Origin: Actinomadura terrae
Lineage (GTDB): Bacteria; Actinomycetota; Actinomycetes; Streptosporangiales; Streptosporangiaceae
DNA length: 64,000 nucleotides
NCBI RefSeq assembly: GCF_022751215.1
Contig: NZ_JAICDG010000002.1
Coordinates: 1,054,001 to 1,118,000 of the forward strand
Direction: 5' to 3'
Shown here piece by piece: positions 8,882-17,152 of the stretch. Both the position numbers and the translations under genes were made by a program. The notes beneath the pieces were generated by a model. It was given only the letters and a program-made list of their open reading frames with translations, was not told the origin of the DNA and did no database searches. Each line of letters starts with the position of its first letter. Within the stretch, counting starts at the first letter, position 1.

Positions 8882-9754
8882 ATGTTCGAGGGCTTCACCG
8901 AGTTCGACATCACCACGTCCGGCACGACGATCCACGGCCGCCGGGGCGGCGACGGCCCCCCGGTCCTCCTCCTGCACGGCATCCCCGAGACCCACCTGAT
9001 GTGGCACCGCGTGGCGCCGCGGCTCGCCGAACGCCACACGGTCGTCGTCACCGACCTGCGCGGGTTCGGCGACAGCGGGACGCCGCCGAGCACACCCGAC
9101 CACGCCCCCTACGCCATGCGCGCGATCGCCCGCGACCAGGTCGAGGTCATGCGCGCCCTGGGCTTCGACCGGTTCGGCGTGGTCGGGCACGACCGCGGCG
9201 CGCGCTGCGCCTACCGCATGGCGCTGGACCACCCCGCGACCGTCGACCGCCTGGCGGTGCTCGACATCGTCCCCACCGGCGAGGCGTTCCGCCGCGCCGG
9301 CATGGACTTCAGCCTGGGCTACTGGGTGTGGTCGTTCCTGGCCGCCCCCGCGCCCGTCCCCGAACAGCTGATCGCCGGGGCGCCCGAGACGTTCGTCGAC
9401 CACATGCTCGACTCCTGGTCGGACGCCCCGGACGCCTTCCCCGCGGCCGTCCGCGCCGAGTACGCCGCCAAGTTCCGCGACCCCGCGACCGTCCACGCCA
9501 TCTGCGAGGAGTACCGCGCCGCCGCCACCCTCGACCACCGGCACGACGAAGAGGACCGGGGGAGGAACCGCATCGCCTGCCCGGTCCTCGCCCTCTGGAG
9601 CGCGACCGGCGCCGTGGCCGCCTGGTACGACCCGCTGGAGATCTGGCGGACCTGGGCCGACGACCTCCGGGGCGCCGCCCTCCCGTGCGGCCACTTCCTC
9701 CCCGAGGAGGCCCCCGCCGAGACCACCCGGCACCTTCTCGACTTCCTCAGCTGA
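8882..9754 (+). CDS. Alpha/beta hydrolase, haloacetate dehalogenase family
   Basis: The 290-aa product has the fold's HGIPET oxyanion loop and the nucleophile elbow GHDRGAR with Asp104, Arg105 and Arg108. The acid is Asp128 (LDIVP) and the base His271 (CGHFLPEEAP). An aspartate nucleophile with the two arginines is the fluoroacetate-dehalogenase pattern. At the halide-pocket His-Trp pair the protein reads Val149-Trp150 (YWVWSF), and the pocket Tyr near CEEYRAAAT also appears replaced. A dehalogenase or epoxide-hydrolase-like activity on a different substrate is likely. It stands 16 bp after the sugar gene but is functionally unrelated; the ribosome-binding site is a G-rich run. Confidence 0.85.
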   Translation: MFEGFTEFDITTSGTTIHGRRGGDGPPVLLLHGIPETHLMWHRVAPRLAERHTVVVTDLRGFGDSGTPPSTPDHAPYAMRAIARDQVEVMRALGFDRFGVVGHDRGARCAYRMALDHPATVDRLAVLDIVPTGEAFRRAGMDFSLGYWVWSFLAAPAPVPEQLIAGAPETFVDHMLDSWSDAPDAFPAAVRAEYAAKFRDPATVHAICEEYRAAATLDHRHDEEDRGRNRIACPVLALWSATGAVAAWYDPLEIWRTWADDLRGAALPCGHFLPEEAPAETTRHLLDFLS

Positions 9755-10652
9755 ACTCGGAGACGACGAGCCGCGTGGCCTCGGCGATCGCCGCCTCCTT
9801 CGGCGGCGTGCTGTAGCCGTCCCGGTCGGTCATGACCGCCAGGACGAACGGCGCCTTGCCGGGCGGCCACACCACGGCGACGTCGTTGGCCCGGCCGTAG
9901 TCGCCGGTCCCGGTCTTGTGCGCCAGCCGCCAGCCCTTGGGCAGCCCGGCGCGGATGCGGGCGGCGCCGGTGACGCCGCGCTCCATCCACCCCCGGAGCA
10001 GCGCCCGCTTCTCCGGGGGCAGCGCGTCCTCCAGCACGAGCCGCCGGTGGTCGGTGGCGATCGCGTGGGGAGTGGTGGTGTCGCGCGGGTCCTTCGGCCG
10101 GTCCCGATTCAGCTCCGGCTCGTAATTGTCCATACGACTCACGGAGTCCTGAAGCCGGCGCATATAGGCGGTCAGTCCCGCCGGGCCGCCGGCATCGCGC
10201 ATGAGCAGATTGCCCGCCGTCCCGTCGCTGTAAATGACGGCCGCCTCGCACAGCCTCTGGATCGTCATTCCCGTCCCGATGTGGTCCTTGGTGATCGGGG
10301 AAATGGAGTTGACGTCGGCCCGCGTGTAGGTGACGCGCTTCTCCAGATGGCTGAGCGGATTGTTGTGCAGGACGGCCGCCGCCGCCAACGTCTTGAACGT
10401 GGAGCAGAACGCGAACCGCTCGTCCGCGCGATAGGCGAGCGCCGCACCACTATTCGTCGCCACGGCATAAACCCCCAGTCGAACCCCGTACCGCCGTTCG
10501 AGCGCCGCGAACTTGGGCCCCACCGCAGGACGAGCCGCGGCCGACGACGACGCCGCCCTCGGCCGTTCGTCCGACCCGCACCCCGCCAACGGCAGCAACG
10601 CCGCCCCCACCAACAACGCGCGCCGCGACGCGCCGTACCGCTCCCCAGCCAT
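9747..10652 (-). CDS. bla: Class A beta-lactamase, lipoprotein
   Basis: The 301-aa product has an N-terminal SRRALLVGAALLPLAGC, a twin-Arg-containing lipoprotein signal with lipobox LAGC (Cys25). It should be exported and membrane-anchored. Catalytic motifs are complete: STFK (Ser84), SDG in place of the usual SDN, EPELN for the omega-loop Glu, and KTGTGDYG. SDG is common in actinobacterial class A enzymes. ATG at 10652 is preferred because upstream in-frame codons lack the signal. The 3' end overlaps the convergent hydrolase gene by 8 bp. It probably gives intrinsic beta-lactam resistance and has no visible link to the NRPS cluster. Confidence 0.93.
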   Translation of the reverse strand: MAGERYGASRRALLVGAALLPLAGCGSDERPRAASSSAAARPAVGPKFAALERRYGVRLGVYAVATNSGAALAYRADERFAFCSTFKTLAAAAVLHNNPLSHLEKRVTYTRADVNSISPITKDHIGTGMTIQRLCEAAVIYSDGTAGNLLMRDAGGPAGLTAYMRRLQDSVSRMDNYEPELNRDRPKDPRDTTTPHAIATDHRRLVLEDALPPEKRALLRGWMERGVTGAARIRAGLPKGWRLAHKTGTGDYGRANDVAVVWPPGKAPFVLAVMTDRDGYSTPPKEAAIAEATRLVVSEFS

Positions 10653-10835
10653 AGGACCCCCGCTCAGACGGCGATGCCGCCCAGCAGAGCAGAGCCGATC
10701 ACGCGATGTCCAATATTGATATGGCACACACATTTATAGCCAAAGAAATATCGACCCTCCTCAGACGCAGCGGAACGCCCCTCCGCCCGCCCCTCCGAAC
10801 CATGATCGGTTCGCCGCCCGGTATGCCGTTCTGGT
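10653..10835. promoter_or_regulatory. Divergent intergenic region, beta-lactamase / MFS transporter
   Basis: This 183-bp gap separates divergent genes. It holds a strikingly AT-rich core at about 10710-10752 with the palindrome CAATATTG and, on the minus strand, CTATAAAT, a plausible -10 for the beta-lactamase. TGGC and GCCA half-sites flank the core. No BlaI-type TACA-TGTA operator was recognised. Promoter assignment is by base composition and position only. Confidence 0.4.
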
Positions 10836-12083
10836 GTGCTACGTCCCGTGACCGTCGCCACCGCCTCCCCGCCCGCCACCGCCGCCGACCCGTCCGGGCG
10901 GCGGGTGATCGTGACGGTGGTCGCCGTCCAGCTCGCCGCCTGCCTGGGCTTCTTCGCGGTGACGGCGCACCTCGTCGCCCACCTCAGGCACGACCTCGGC
11001 CTCCTGGCCGGGACGGTCGGGCTGGTCCTCGGCGTCCGGGTCGGCCTCCAGTACGCGCTGCTGCTGCCGGTCGGCGCGGTCACCGACCTGCTCGGCCCGC
11101 GCCGCACCGGCGCGATCGCCTGCGCCGTGCGCGCGCTCGGCTTCCTCCTGCTCGGTGCCGCCGGTGACGTGGGCGCGCTGCTGTGCGCGGCCGTCTTCCT
11201 CGCGATCGGCGGCGCGCTCTACAACCCCGCCGCCCAGACCCTCCTCGCCGGCGTCGGCCCCGACCGCAGGCCCGGCGGGTTCGCCGCCTACGTCGCGGCC
11301 CAGCACGTCGCGACCGTCGCGGGCCCGCCGCTGGGCCTCGTCCTGCTGTCGCTGGGCCCGGGTTTCCCGCTGCTGACGGCCACGGCCGCCGCCCTCTGGA
11401 CGGTCGGCGGCGCCCTGTTCCTCCTCCTGCCCCGCCGCACACGGCGCGGGGGAGACGCGCGCGACATCCTCAGCGGCGTGCGGACGGTGGTCCGCGACCG
11501 GGGCTTCATGCTGTTCGCGCTGATGACGGCGCCGACCACGCTGCTCGCCAACGAGATCATGACCTCGGTGCCGCTCCTCGGCTTCACCCCCGCCGCCGCG
11601 ACGCTCTGCTTCTGCGTCCTGGCGGCGGTCGCCGCCGCCGTCCAGCCGTTCGTCGCGTCCGGCCGCCGGGGCGAGCGCCCATGGGTGCTGCGCGCCGGGC
11701 TGCTGTGCGCGGCGGCGACGTTCTTCGTCCTCGCCCCGCTGGACGGCACCCAGACGGCCCCGCTGATGCTCGCGGCGGTCCTCAACGGCGTGGCGAACGG
11801 CCTGGTCCAGCCGTCGATCTTCCAGCGGGCGTCCCGGCACGCCCCGTCCGGGAGCTTCGGCTCGTACTACGGGGTGCTGGCGTTCTGCGCGGGCATGTTC
11901 GCCTTCGCCGGCGACCTGGTGATCGGCCGCCTCTTCGACCTCGGCTCGACGGCGGCGACCACGGCCCTCGCCGGAGTCGGCGTCTTCGCGCTCGTCGCCG
12001 CGTTCGGCACACGCGGCCCGGGAGACCGGACCGCACGGGGGCACCCCACGCGAGAGTCACCGTACCGACGGACGCGAAGGTGA
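10836..12083 (+). CDS. MFS-family transporter
   Basis: The product is up to 415 aa and strongly hydrophobic, with about 12 predicted membrane segments. Examples are VTVVAVQLAACLGFFAVTA, VGLVLGVRVGLQYALLL, ALLCAAVFLAIGGALY and FCAGMFAFAGDLVIG. LLGPRRTG after the second helix is a degenerate MFS motif A. The C-terminus is basic and cytoplasmic. The start is uncertain: GTG 10836 or GTG 10848, neither with a strong ribosome-binding site. The substrate is unknown. It is too far from the NRPS genes, with unrelated genes between, to be assigned as the peptide exporter. Confidence 0.87.
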   Translation: MLRPVTVATASPPATAADPSGRRVIVTVVAVQLAACLGFFAVTAHLVAHLRHDLGLLAGTVGLVLGVRVGLQYALLLPVGAVTDLLGPRRTGAIACAVRALGFLLLGAAGDVGALLCAAVFLAIGGALYNPAAQTLLAGVGPDRRPGGFAAYVAAQHVATVAGPPLGLVLLSLGPGFPLLTATAAALWTVGGALFLLLPRRTRRGGDARDILSGVRTVVRDRGFMLFALMTAPTTLLANEIMTSVPLLGFTPAAATLCFCVLAAVAAAVQPFVASGRRGERPWVLRAGLLCAAATFFVLAPLDGTQTAPLMLAAVLNGVANGLVQPSIFQRASRHAPSGSFGSYYGVLAFCAGMFAFAGDLVIGRLFDLGSTAATTALAGVGVFALVAAFGTRGPGDRTARGHPTRESPYRRTRR

Positions 12084-12185
12084 CGGCCCGGTCCCGTGCC
12101 CCCATTCTGACCTCCGCCTTCGTCCAAGAACACGGTTAAGCCCTGTCCGCAACCGGCCTAACCCGCGCCGGACCGGCAGGCACGG

Positions 12186-13460
12186 TCAGGGGGCGGGGGT
12201 TTGGCTTTTGAGGCGGGTGACCGCCTTGGCCGCTTCGGCCAGGAGGGCGGTGTCGTCGGTTGCGGGGCGGCCGTTCTGGAGGAGGGGGCGGCCGTCCACC
12301 AGGACGGTGTCCACATGGGCCCGGTCCATTTGCAGGACGACCGTGCTGTAGGGGTCCAGGACGGGGGCGACGTCGGGGCGGGACGCGCGGAGGGCCAGCA
12401 GGTCGGCGCGCTTGCCGGGGGTCAGGGAGCCGGTGCGGTCGCCCAGGCCGAGGGCGCGGGCGCCGGCGAGGGTGGCCATGTGCAGGACGTCCCGGACCGA
12501 CAGCCCGGGGCGGTCGTGGACGCCGTGCTCGGCGTGGCGGCCCGCCTGGTAGGCCGCGCGCATCTGCGTGAACATGTCGGCGGGCACCGTGACCTCGACG
12601 TCGGTGCTGAGGCTGACCGGGACGTGGCGGCGGGCGCTCAGCATCGGGTAGCCGTGGCCCATGATCAGCTCCACGGCGGGCGAGACCGAGACGCCGCCGC
12701 CGGAGTCGGCGATGATCGCGAGTTCGCCCTCGTCCACGCCGTTGGCGTGGATGAACGTGGTCCCGGGGACGAGGGCGCCGATGTCGCGGAGCCGGGCGAC
12801 CGACTTGCCGACCGAGAGGTGCCGGGCGGCGCGCAGGCCGAGGTCGCGGGCGAGGGCGGCGTTGCGGCGCTCGACGTCGTCGTCGCCTCCCTCGGTGACG
12901 AGGGCCATGGTGACCAGGCCGTTCGAGGCGGGCAGGAGGTCCGCGCGGACGCGGCGGACGTCGGCGGGCAGCGCGAAGCCGTCCCGCATCAGGGCCGGGA
13001 AGCTCCTGCCGTAGGCGAACACGGTGCGCAGGCCGGAGTCGAGGTGCGCGGCGATCACCGCGTCGGTGATCTCCGGGCTCTCCTGCACGTTCGAGACGTC
13101 CTGGACGGTGGTGATCCCCGACGCGAGCGCGGCGCGGGCGCTGAGCAGCGTGCCGAGGTGGAGGTCGTGCGGGCCGAGCGCGGGGGCGAGCCGTCCGAGG
13201 ACGTCGGACATGTAGTCGTCCAGCGTGTGGCCCGGCGCGATGCCCCGCAGCAGCGCCTCCCACATGTGCCGGTGGGTGTCGACGAAGCCGGGCAGGAGGA
13301 TGCCGTCCGGGATGTCGATCACCTGCGTGTCGGGGGGCGGGGTGAGGGTCGTGCCGACGGCGGCGATGCGGTCGTCCTCCAGGAGGATCTCGCCGGGGGA
13401 GTGGTCGCCGACGTCCGGGTCCATGGAGAGGAGGTGCGCGGCACGGAGCAGGGTGAACAT
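12186..13460 (-). CDS. Amidohydrolase (cytosine/SAH deaminase-like)
   Basis: The 424-aa metal-dependent hydrolase has an N-terminal beta-sandwich half ending LLPGFVDTHRHMW, the HxH metal motif at strand 1. A later FIHANGVDE supplies another ligand His, and SLSTDVEVTVP carries the catalytic Asp region. The C-terminal GSLTPGKRADLLAL is the usual closing motif. This is the subfamily of chlorohydrolases, guanine and S-adenosylhomocysteine deaminases. The exact substrate is not readable. AAGGAGA precedes ATG 13460. The convergent MFS gene ends about 100 bp away; no clear hairpin terminator was found between them. Confidence 0.87.
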   Translation of the reverse strand: MFTLLRAAHLLSMDPDVGDHSPGEILLEDDRIAAVGTTLTPPPDTQVIDIPDGILLPGFVDTHRHMWEALLRGIAPGHTLDDYMSDVLGRLAPALGPHDLHLGTLLSARAALASGITTVQDVSNVQESPEITDAVIAAHLDSGLRTVFAYGRSFPALMRDGFALPADVRRVRADLLPASNGLVTMALVTEGGDDDVERRNAALARDLGLRAARHLSVGKSVARLRDIGALVPGTTFIHANGVDEGELAIIADSGGGVSVSPAVELIMGHGYPMLSARRHVPVSLSTDVEVTVPADMFTQMRAAYQAGRHAEHGVHDRPGLSVRDVLHMATLAGARALGLGDRTGSLTPGKRADLLALRASRPDVAPVLDPYSTVVLQMDRAHVDTVLVDGRPLLQNGRPATDDTALLAEAAKAVTRLKSQTPAP

Positions 13461-13540
13461 CGAGTCTCCTTGTTGGGGTGCACACTGGGGATTGCGCCGT
13501 CAGGCCGTCCGCGCGGAGGCCCTCGCGCTCGCCGGGACCG

Positions 13541-14173
13541 TCACCGCGCTACCGGACGGGCCCGGGGGAGCCACAGGTGAGCGTCCGCCCGGGTCTCCTT
13601 GCAGGTGAAGCGCAGAGGGCGGTAGGCGTCGCGGCTGATCGGCCAGGCGGGCGGTGCGGCGCTGCGGAACAGGTGGTCGGAGACGAGCAGGCCCACGTCC
13701 GCGTCGGCCGCCGCCATCGCGGCCTTGAACGGCGGCGCGTCCAGCATGCGGGCCACCTGGATGAACGGCCGCCCGAACGTGCCGTACTCGTCGAGGTTGA
13801 CGGCGCCGACGTCGGCCGCGAGCCGCAGCCGCAGGCGCTGGACGTCGCTTGTCCCGTGGTTCGCGTGCCGCAGCAGCGCGTGCAGGCGCGGCGGCAGCGC
13901 GTCCAGGACGCCGGCCGCCCGCGTGCCCGGCGGCAAGACGATCATCGCGCCGTCGCCCCGGTCGTCGCGGCGGCAGCGCGGCCAGGGCAGGCGGCTGGCC
14001 CCGGCCGCGCGCTCCAGCGTGCCGTACATGGTCCGGCGCAGGTAGGAGTGGACGCCGTCGTCCCGCCGCACATCGGCGAACGAGGTGATATCGGCGCCGA
14101 GCACGATCGTCCTCCCGCTCGGTGCCGCCTCGGGACGGGCGATGGGACCGCCCCGGCTACTCATATGAGACAT
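13541..14173 (-). CDS. Nucleotide cyclase-like regulatory protein (actinobacterial family)
   Basis: This protein of about 210 aa has the pattern of short class III cyclase-homology proteins common in actinobacteria. ADITSFADVRRDDGV carries the first metal-site Asp, PWPRCRRDDRGDGAMIVLPPG the second, and the C-terminus ends DAYRPLRFTCKETRADAHLWLP. The central region keeps the family's LRLRLAADVGAV segment. Such proteins often lack proven cyclase activity and sit beside regulators. ATG 14173 is very close to GGAGG (3-nt gap) and an alternative ATG at 14164 is 12 nt away, so the start is uncertain by three residues. It is transcribed divergently from the DUF5753 regulator. Confidence 0.7.
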   Translation of the reverse strand: MSHMSSRGGPIARPEAAPSGRTIVLGADITSFADVRRDDGVHSYLRRTMYGTLERAAGASRLPWPRCRRDDRGDGAMIVLPPGTRAAGVLDALPPRLHALLRHANHGTSDVQRLRLRLAADVGAVNLDEYGTFGRPFIQVARMLDAPPFKAAMAAADADVGLLVSDHLFRSAAPPAWPISRDAYRPLRFTCKETRADAHLWLPRARPVAR

Positions 14174-14223
14174 TTTCCTCCATTTTGACAGCACCACATG
14201 TGCGCCGACATCGGTCCCTCACA

Positions 14224-14240
14224 ATGCCGGACGACCATCG
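14224..14240 (+). repeat. 17-bp direct repeat, copy 1
   Basis: ATGCCGGACGACCATCG here recurs exactly at 14486-14502, 262 bp downstream, where it encodes MPDDHR at a candidate start of the DUF5753 regulator. Copy 1 lies in the gap between the divergent cyclase-like and regulator genes and also begins an open frame, which ends at 14373. The surroundings are dissimilar apart from short CGGATG-rich stretches. Confidence 0.85.
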
Positions 14241-14431
14241 CGTGGTTATGAGAATTACCGGCTTTCGGACACACTCGGATGTACTCGGTGGTATCCGGAT
14301 GGCGTCCGAGGATGTCCGACCTGCGGAAAGCGAGAGGTGGGGCTACCCTGAGCGGGCAGCAGCGCGACATTGAATCTGATCAGAATAAATGTGCGTCGTG
14401 TGACATAACTCGTGGCGACCCCACTGGGATC

Positions 14432-15631
14432 ATGGCAGGCGACGGCCGGCGGACGGACGCGGCGACGATGAAACGGATCGACGATATGCCGGACGACCAT
14501 CGTGGAAACGCATACGAGGTGGTGACCGCCGCCTTGGCCTACAACCGCTTTCTGGCGGGCAAACCCGCCTTCAACGAGATCGCCAGGGTGTCGTGGAAGC
14601 TGGCGCAGCGCCCGCATCCGGTCCGCGACGTCCGCGTCGGGCACCTGCCGAAGTCGACCGCGCACGAGCTCGTGCGGGGCAAGTACTCGCGCGTCCGCCG
14701 GTGGGATCTCGTGGCGTCGCTGTGGGCCACGCTCGCCGAGATCGCCGAGCGGGCCGGCCGGGACGTCTCCGAGTTGATCTCGCTGGAGGAACTGCGCCTG
14801 CACCATGACGCGGTGGGCAGACCGCCGCGCCCCGAGGCGGCCCCGGCGGCCCGGACCGCGGACGCCGGAGCCGCCGGGGAGGCCGCGGGCGGGGCACGGG
14901 TGCGCTCCGCCCCACCGGTGGCGCAAGCCGGTCACGACGCCCTCCCGGCGCCGGCCGGCCGGACGGCCGCCGCGCGCCTCTGGCTCCTCGCCGACACGAG
15001 GCGGCGCGGCGGGCAGGCGTGGTGGCGGCCCTACGGCGACGTCGTCCCCTGCTACGACGAGATCCGCCTCACGTTGGAGCCGGAGCTGAGCGTGATCAAG
15101 ATCTACGCCCCCGACCGCGTCCCCGAGCTCCTGCGGACCGAGTACTACGCGCACATCATGGCCGGCATCGATTTCCCCGGCGCGAGCGACGGGAAGCGGG
15201 CGCGGATGGTCGAACTGTGCCGGCGCCGCCAGGAGATCCTGCACCGCCCCGACCCGCCGCAGCTCTGGGTGCTGCTGGACGAGCGGGCGCTGCGCACGGC
15301 GCTCGGCGGCTCGTTCATGATGCGCGGCCAGCTTTCCCGGCTCATCGAACTCGCGCGCCTCCGGCATATCACTTTGCAATTGGTTTCGGCGGAATCGGCC
15401 GAACATGCGGTGACCGAAGGGCCGATCACCATCATGCAGCTCCCCGAGAGGCATCATCCGTATCTCGTCTACATCCAGCAACGCGCGTACGGCCTGTATC
15501 CGCATGAATCGAATGACGTCGACTATTTCGTCCACGCGTTCGGCGAGCTCGCGATCTCCGCGGCGCCGCCGGACAAGACGGTCGAGCGCCTGCGCGGCAT
15601 GCTGGAACGGCCCTGGGCGACGGGCGGGTAA
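14432..15631 (+). CDS. DUF5753 (Scr1-like) helix-turn-helix regulator
   Basis: From ATG 14432 the product is 399 aa; ATG 14468 and ATG 14486 are alternatives. The N-terminal part carries an XRE-like recognition pattern, LPKSTAHELVRGKYSRVRRWDLV. A low-complexity Ala/Pro-rich linker follows. The C-terminal region has the DUF5753 marks: ELLRTEYYAHIMAG, RRQEILHRP, WVLLDERALRTALGG and ITLQLVS. Such proteins are usually paired with a small DUF397 protein; none is adjacent. The N-terminus is longer than in typical members. It is divergent from the cyclase-like gene. Copy 2 of a 17-bp repeat overlaps the third candidate start. Confidence 0.8.
   Translation: MAGDGRRTDAATMKRIDDMPDDHRGNAYEVVTAALAYNRFLAGKPAFNEIARVSWKLAQRPHPVRDVRVGHLPKSTAHELVRGKYSRVRRWDLVASLWATLAEIAERAGRDVSELISLEELRLHHDAVGRPPRPEAAPAARTADAGAAGEAAGGARVRSAPPVAQAGHDALPAPAGRTAAARLWLLADTRRRGGQAWWRPYGDVVPCYDEIRLTLEPELSVIKIYAPDRVPELLRTEYYAHIMAGIDFPGASDGKRARMVELCRRRQEILHRPDPPQLWVLLDERALRTALGGSFMMRGQLSRLIELARLRHITLQLVSAESAEHAVTEGPITIMQLPERHHPYLVYIQQRAYGLYPHESNDVDYFVHAFGELAISAAPPDKTVERLRGMLERPWATGG
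14486..14502 (+). repeat. 17-bp direct repeat, copy 2
   Basis: An exact second copy of the element at 14224-14240. It is inside the regulator frame if translation starts at 14432 or 14468, and forms the first codons if it starts at 14486. Confidence 0.85.
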
Positions 15632-15713
15632 CCGTTCCCTCGGCATCGGCGATCTGGTCTGATGGGCGGTGAGCCCGTGCACCCCGACGCCTTCGCCCGA
15701 AAGGTCACGATGC

Positions 15714-16538
15714 GTGATGACCAATGAGGAGTTCTTCGCCGCCGCCGAACGGGAACTGACGGCGGAAATCGATACCAGCGTCCCCCATTCGGCGCGAATC
15801 TGGAACTACTGGCTGGGTGGCAGTGACAATTTCGCCGTCGACCAGGAGGCGGGCGACGCCTACGCCCGCGTGTTCCCCGCGATCACCACACTGGCGCGGC
15901 TGTCGCGGGAGTTCCTCGGCCGCGCCGTCCGGTACCTGGCGGCGGAGCGGGGCGTACGCCAGTTCCTCGACATCGGCACCGGCCTGCCGACCGAGGAGAA
16001 CACGCACCAGGTCGCGCAGCGCGTCGCGGCCGACTCCAAGATCGTCTACGTCGACAACGACCCGCTCGTCCTCGTGCACGCGCGGGCGCTGCTGACGAGC
16101 AGGCCGGAGGGCGCCACCCACTACATCGACGCCGACCTGCACGATCCACCGGGCATCATCGAGCGCGCACGCGCCTACCTGGACTTCGACGAGCCGATCG
16201 CGCTGATGCTGATGGGCATCCTCGGCCACGTGTCCGACGACGCGGAGGCACAGTCGATCGCGCGGCGCCTGCTCGACGCGCTACCGTCCGGAAGTTTCCT
16301 CGTCCTCTACGACGGCACCGCCACCGACCAGGCGTTCATCGAGGCGCAGCAGGGCTACGACGACACCGGCGCCGTCCCCTACCGGCTGCGCCACCCGGAC
16401 ACGATCGCGAGCTTCTTCGACGGCCTCGACCTCGTGGACCCGGGCGTGGTGCCGCTGCCGCTGTGGCGGCCTGACCCGAGCCCGGCGGAGCCGCCCGGCG
16501 CGGCCGACGCCTACTGCGGCGTCGCGCGAAAGCCCTGA
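15714..16538 (+). CDS. SAM-dependent methyltransferase (Methyltransf_19/DUF574 family)
   Basis: The product of about 274 aa has the family N-terminus (SVPHSARIWNYWLGGSDNFAVDQ). SAM motif I is FLDIGTGLPT, and VYVDNDPLVLVHARALL is the acidic loop of motif II. These proteins are numerous in actinobacteria and mostly of unknown target. GTG 15714 is 9 nt after AAAGG; ATG 15717, one codon later, is equally possible. It stands alone between a regulator and a flavoprotein gene. There is no clear link to the NRPS cluster, though methylation of the product cannot be excluded. Confidence 0.88.
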   Translation: MMTNEEFFAAAERELTAEIDTSVPHSARIWNYWLGGSDNFAVDQEAGDAYARVFPAITTLARLSREFLGRAVRYLAAERGVRQFLDIGTGLPTEENTHQVAQRVAADSKIVYVDNDPLVLVHARALLTSRPEGATHYIDADLHDPPGIIERARAYLDFDEPIALMLMGILGHVSDDAEAQSIARRLLDALPSGSFLVLYDGTATDQAFIEAQQGYDDTGAVPYRLRHPDTIASFFDGLDLVDPGVVPLPLWRPDPSPAEPPGAADAYCGVARKP

Positions 16539-16626
16539 CCCTCGGACGCTCCGACGCCCACCGATGAGTTTCCGGGCGGGCGCTGGTCCACCCTGTGTGA
16601 ACGGCGACACGACCGGAGGCGATCAC

Positions 16627-17151
16627 ATGGGCGTCAGCGAGCCCGTCGAGACCACCAACCTCGACCGTTACGGCAACAAGCCGCTGCCCTGGAGCAGGGC
16701 GCACGAGCGGCTGAAGGTCGATCTGTCCAAGCTGAGCACGGCGGCGTTCCTCGCGACGACCAGGCCGGACGGCCGCCCGCACTCGGCCGGGATCGGCGCG
16801 CTCTGGCTGGACGATGACCTCTACTTCACCAGCGGGCCCGGCACCCAGAAGTCGCGCAACCTGGCCGCGAACCCGGCCTGCGTGTACTCGGTGCGGCTGG
16901 AGGGCCTCGACCTGGTCCTCGAAGGGGAGGCGGCGCGGGTCACCGACGGCGCGACGCTGGAGCGGGCCGCGGAGACCTACGACCGGGACGGCTGGCCGGC
17001 GCGCGTCGACGGCGACGCGCTGACCGCGGAGTTCAGCGCGCCCAGCGCCGGCCCGCCGCCCTGGTACCTGTACCGGGTCGCGATCCACACGGCGGTCGGC
17101 GTCGCGACCGTCGAACCCTACGGCGCGACCCGCTGGCGCTTCCGCGCCTGA
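16627..17151 (+). CDS. PPOX-family (pyridoxamine 5'-phosphate oxidase-like) flavin/F420 protein
   Basis: The 174-aa split-barrel protein has the segments AAFLATTRPDGRPHSAGIGALWLDDDLYFTSGP and QKSRNLAANPACVYSV, typical of the PPOX superfamily that binds FMN or F420. The closing YRVAIHTAVGVATVEP strand is also characteristic. GGAGG at 16615-16619 precedes ATG 16627 by 7 nt. The stop is separated by one base from the stop of the convergent reductase gene (TGAGTCA), so no room exists for a conventional terminator. Cofactor choice cannot be determined. Confidence 0.85.
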   Translation: MGVSEPVETTNLDRYGNKPLPWSRAHERLKVDLSKLSTAAFLATTRPDGRPHSAGIGALWLDDDLYFTSGPGTQKSRNLAANPACVYSVRLEGLDLVLEGEAARVTDGATLERAAETYDRDGWPARVDGDALTAEFSAPSAGPPPWYLYRVAIHTAVGVATVEPYGATRWRFRA

Positions 17152-17152
17152 G

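Noticed and set aside
9747..12083. Beta-lactamase and MFS transporter as self-resistance/export genes of the peptide cluster
   Set aside because: They are separated from the cluster by several unrelated genes, and the beta-lactamase has no plausible peptide substrate here.
14122..14373. Short plus-strand frame containing copy 1 of the 17-bp repeat
   Set aside because: No ribosome-binding site or recognisable protein, and it overlaps the start of the cyclase-like gene. Kept only as part of the repeat finding.
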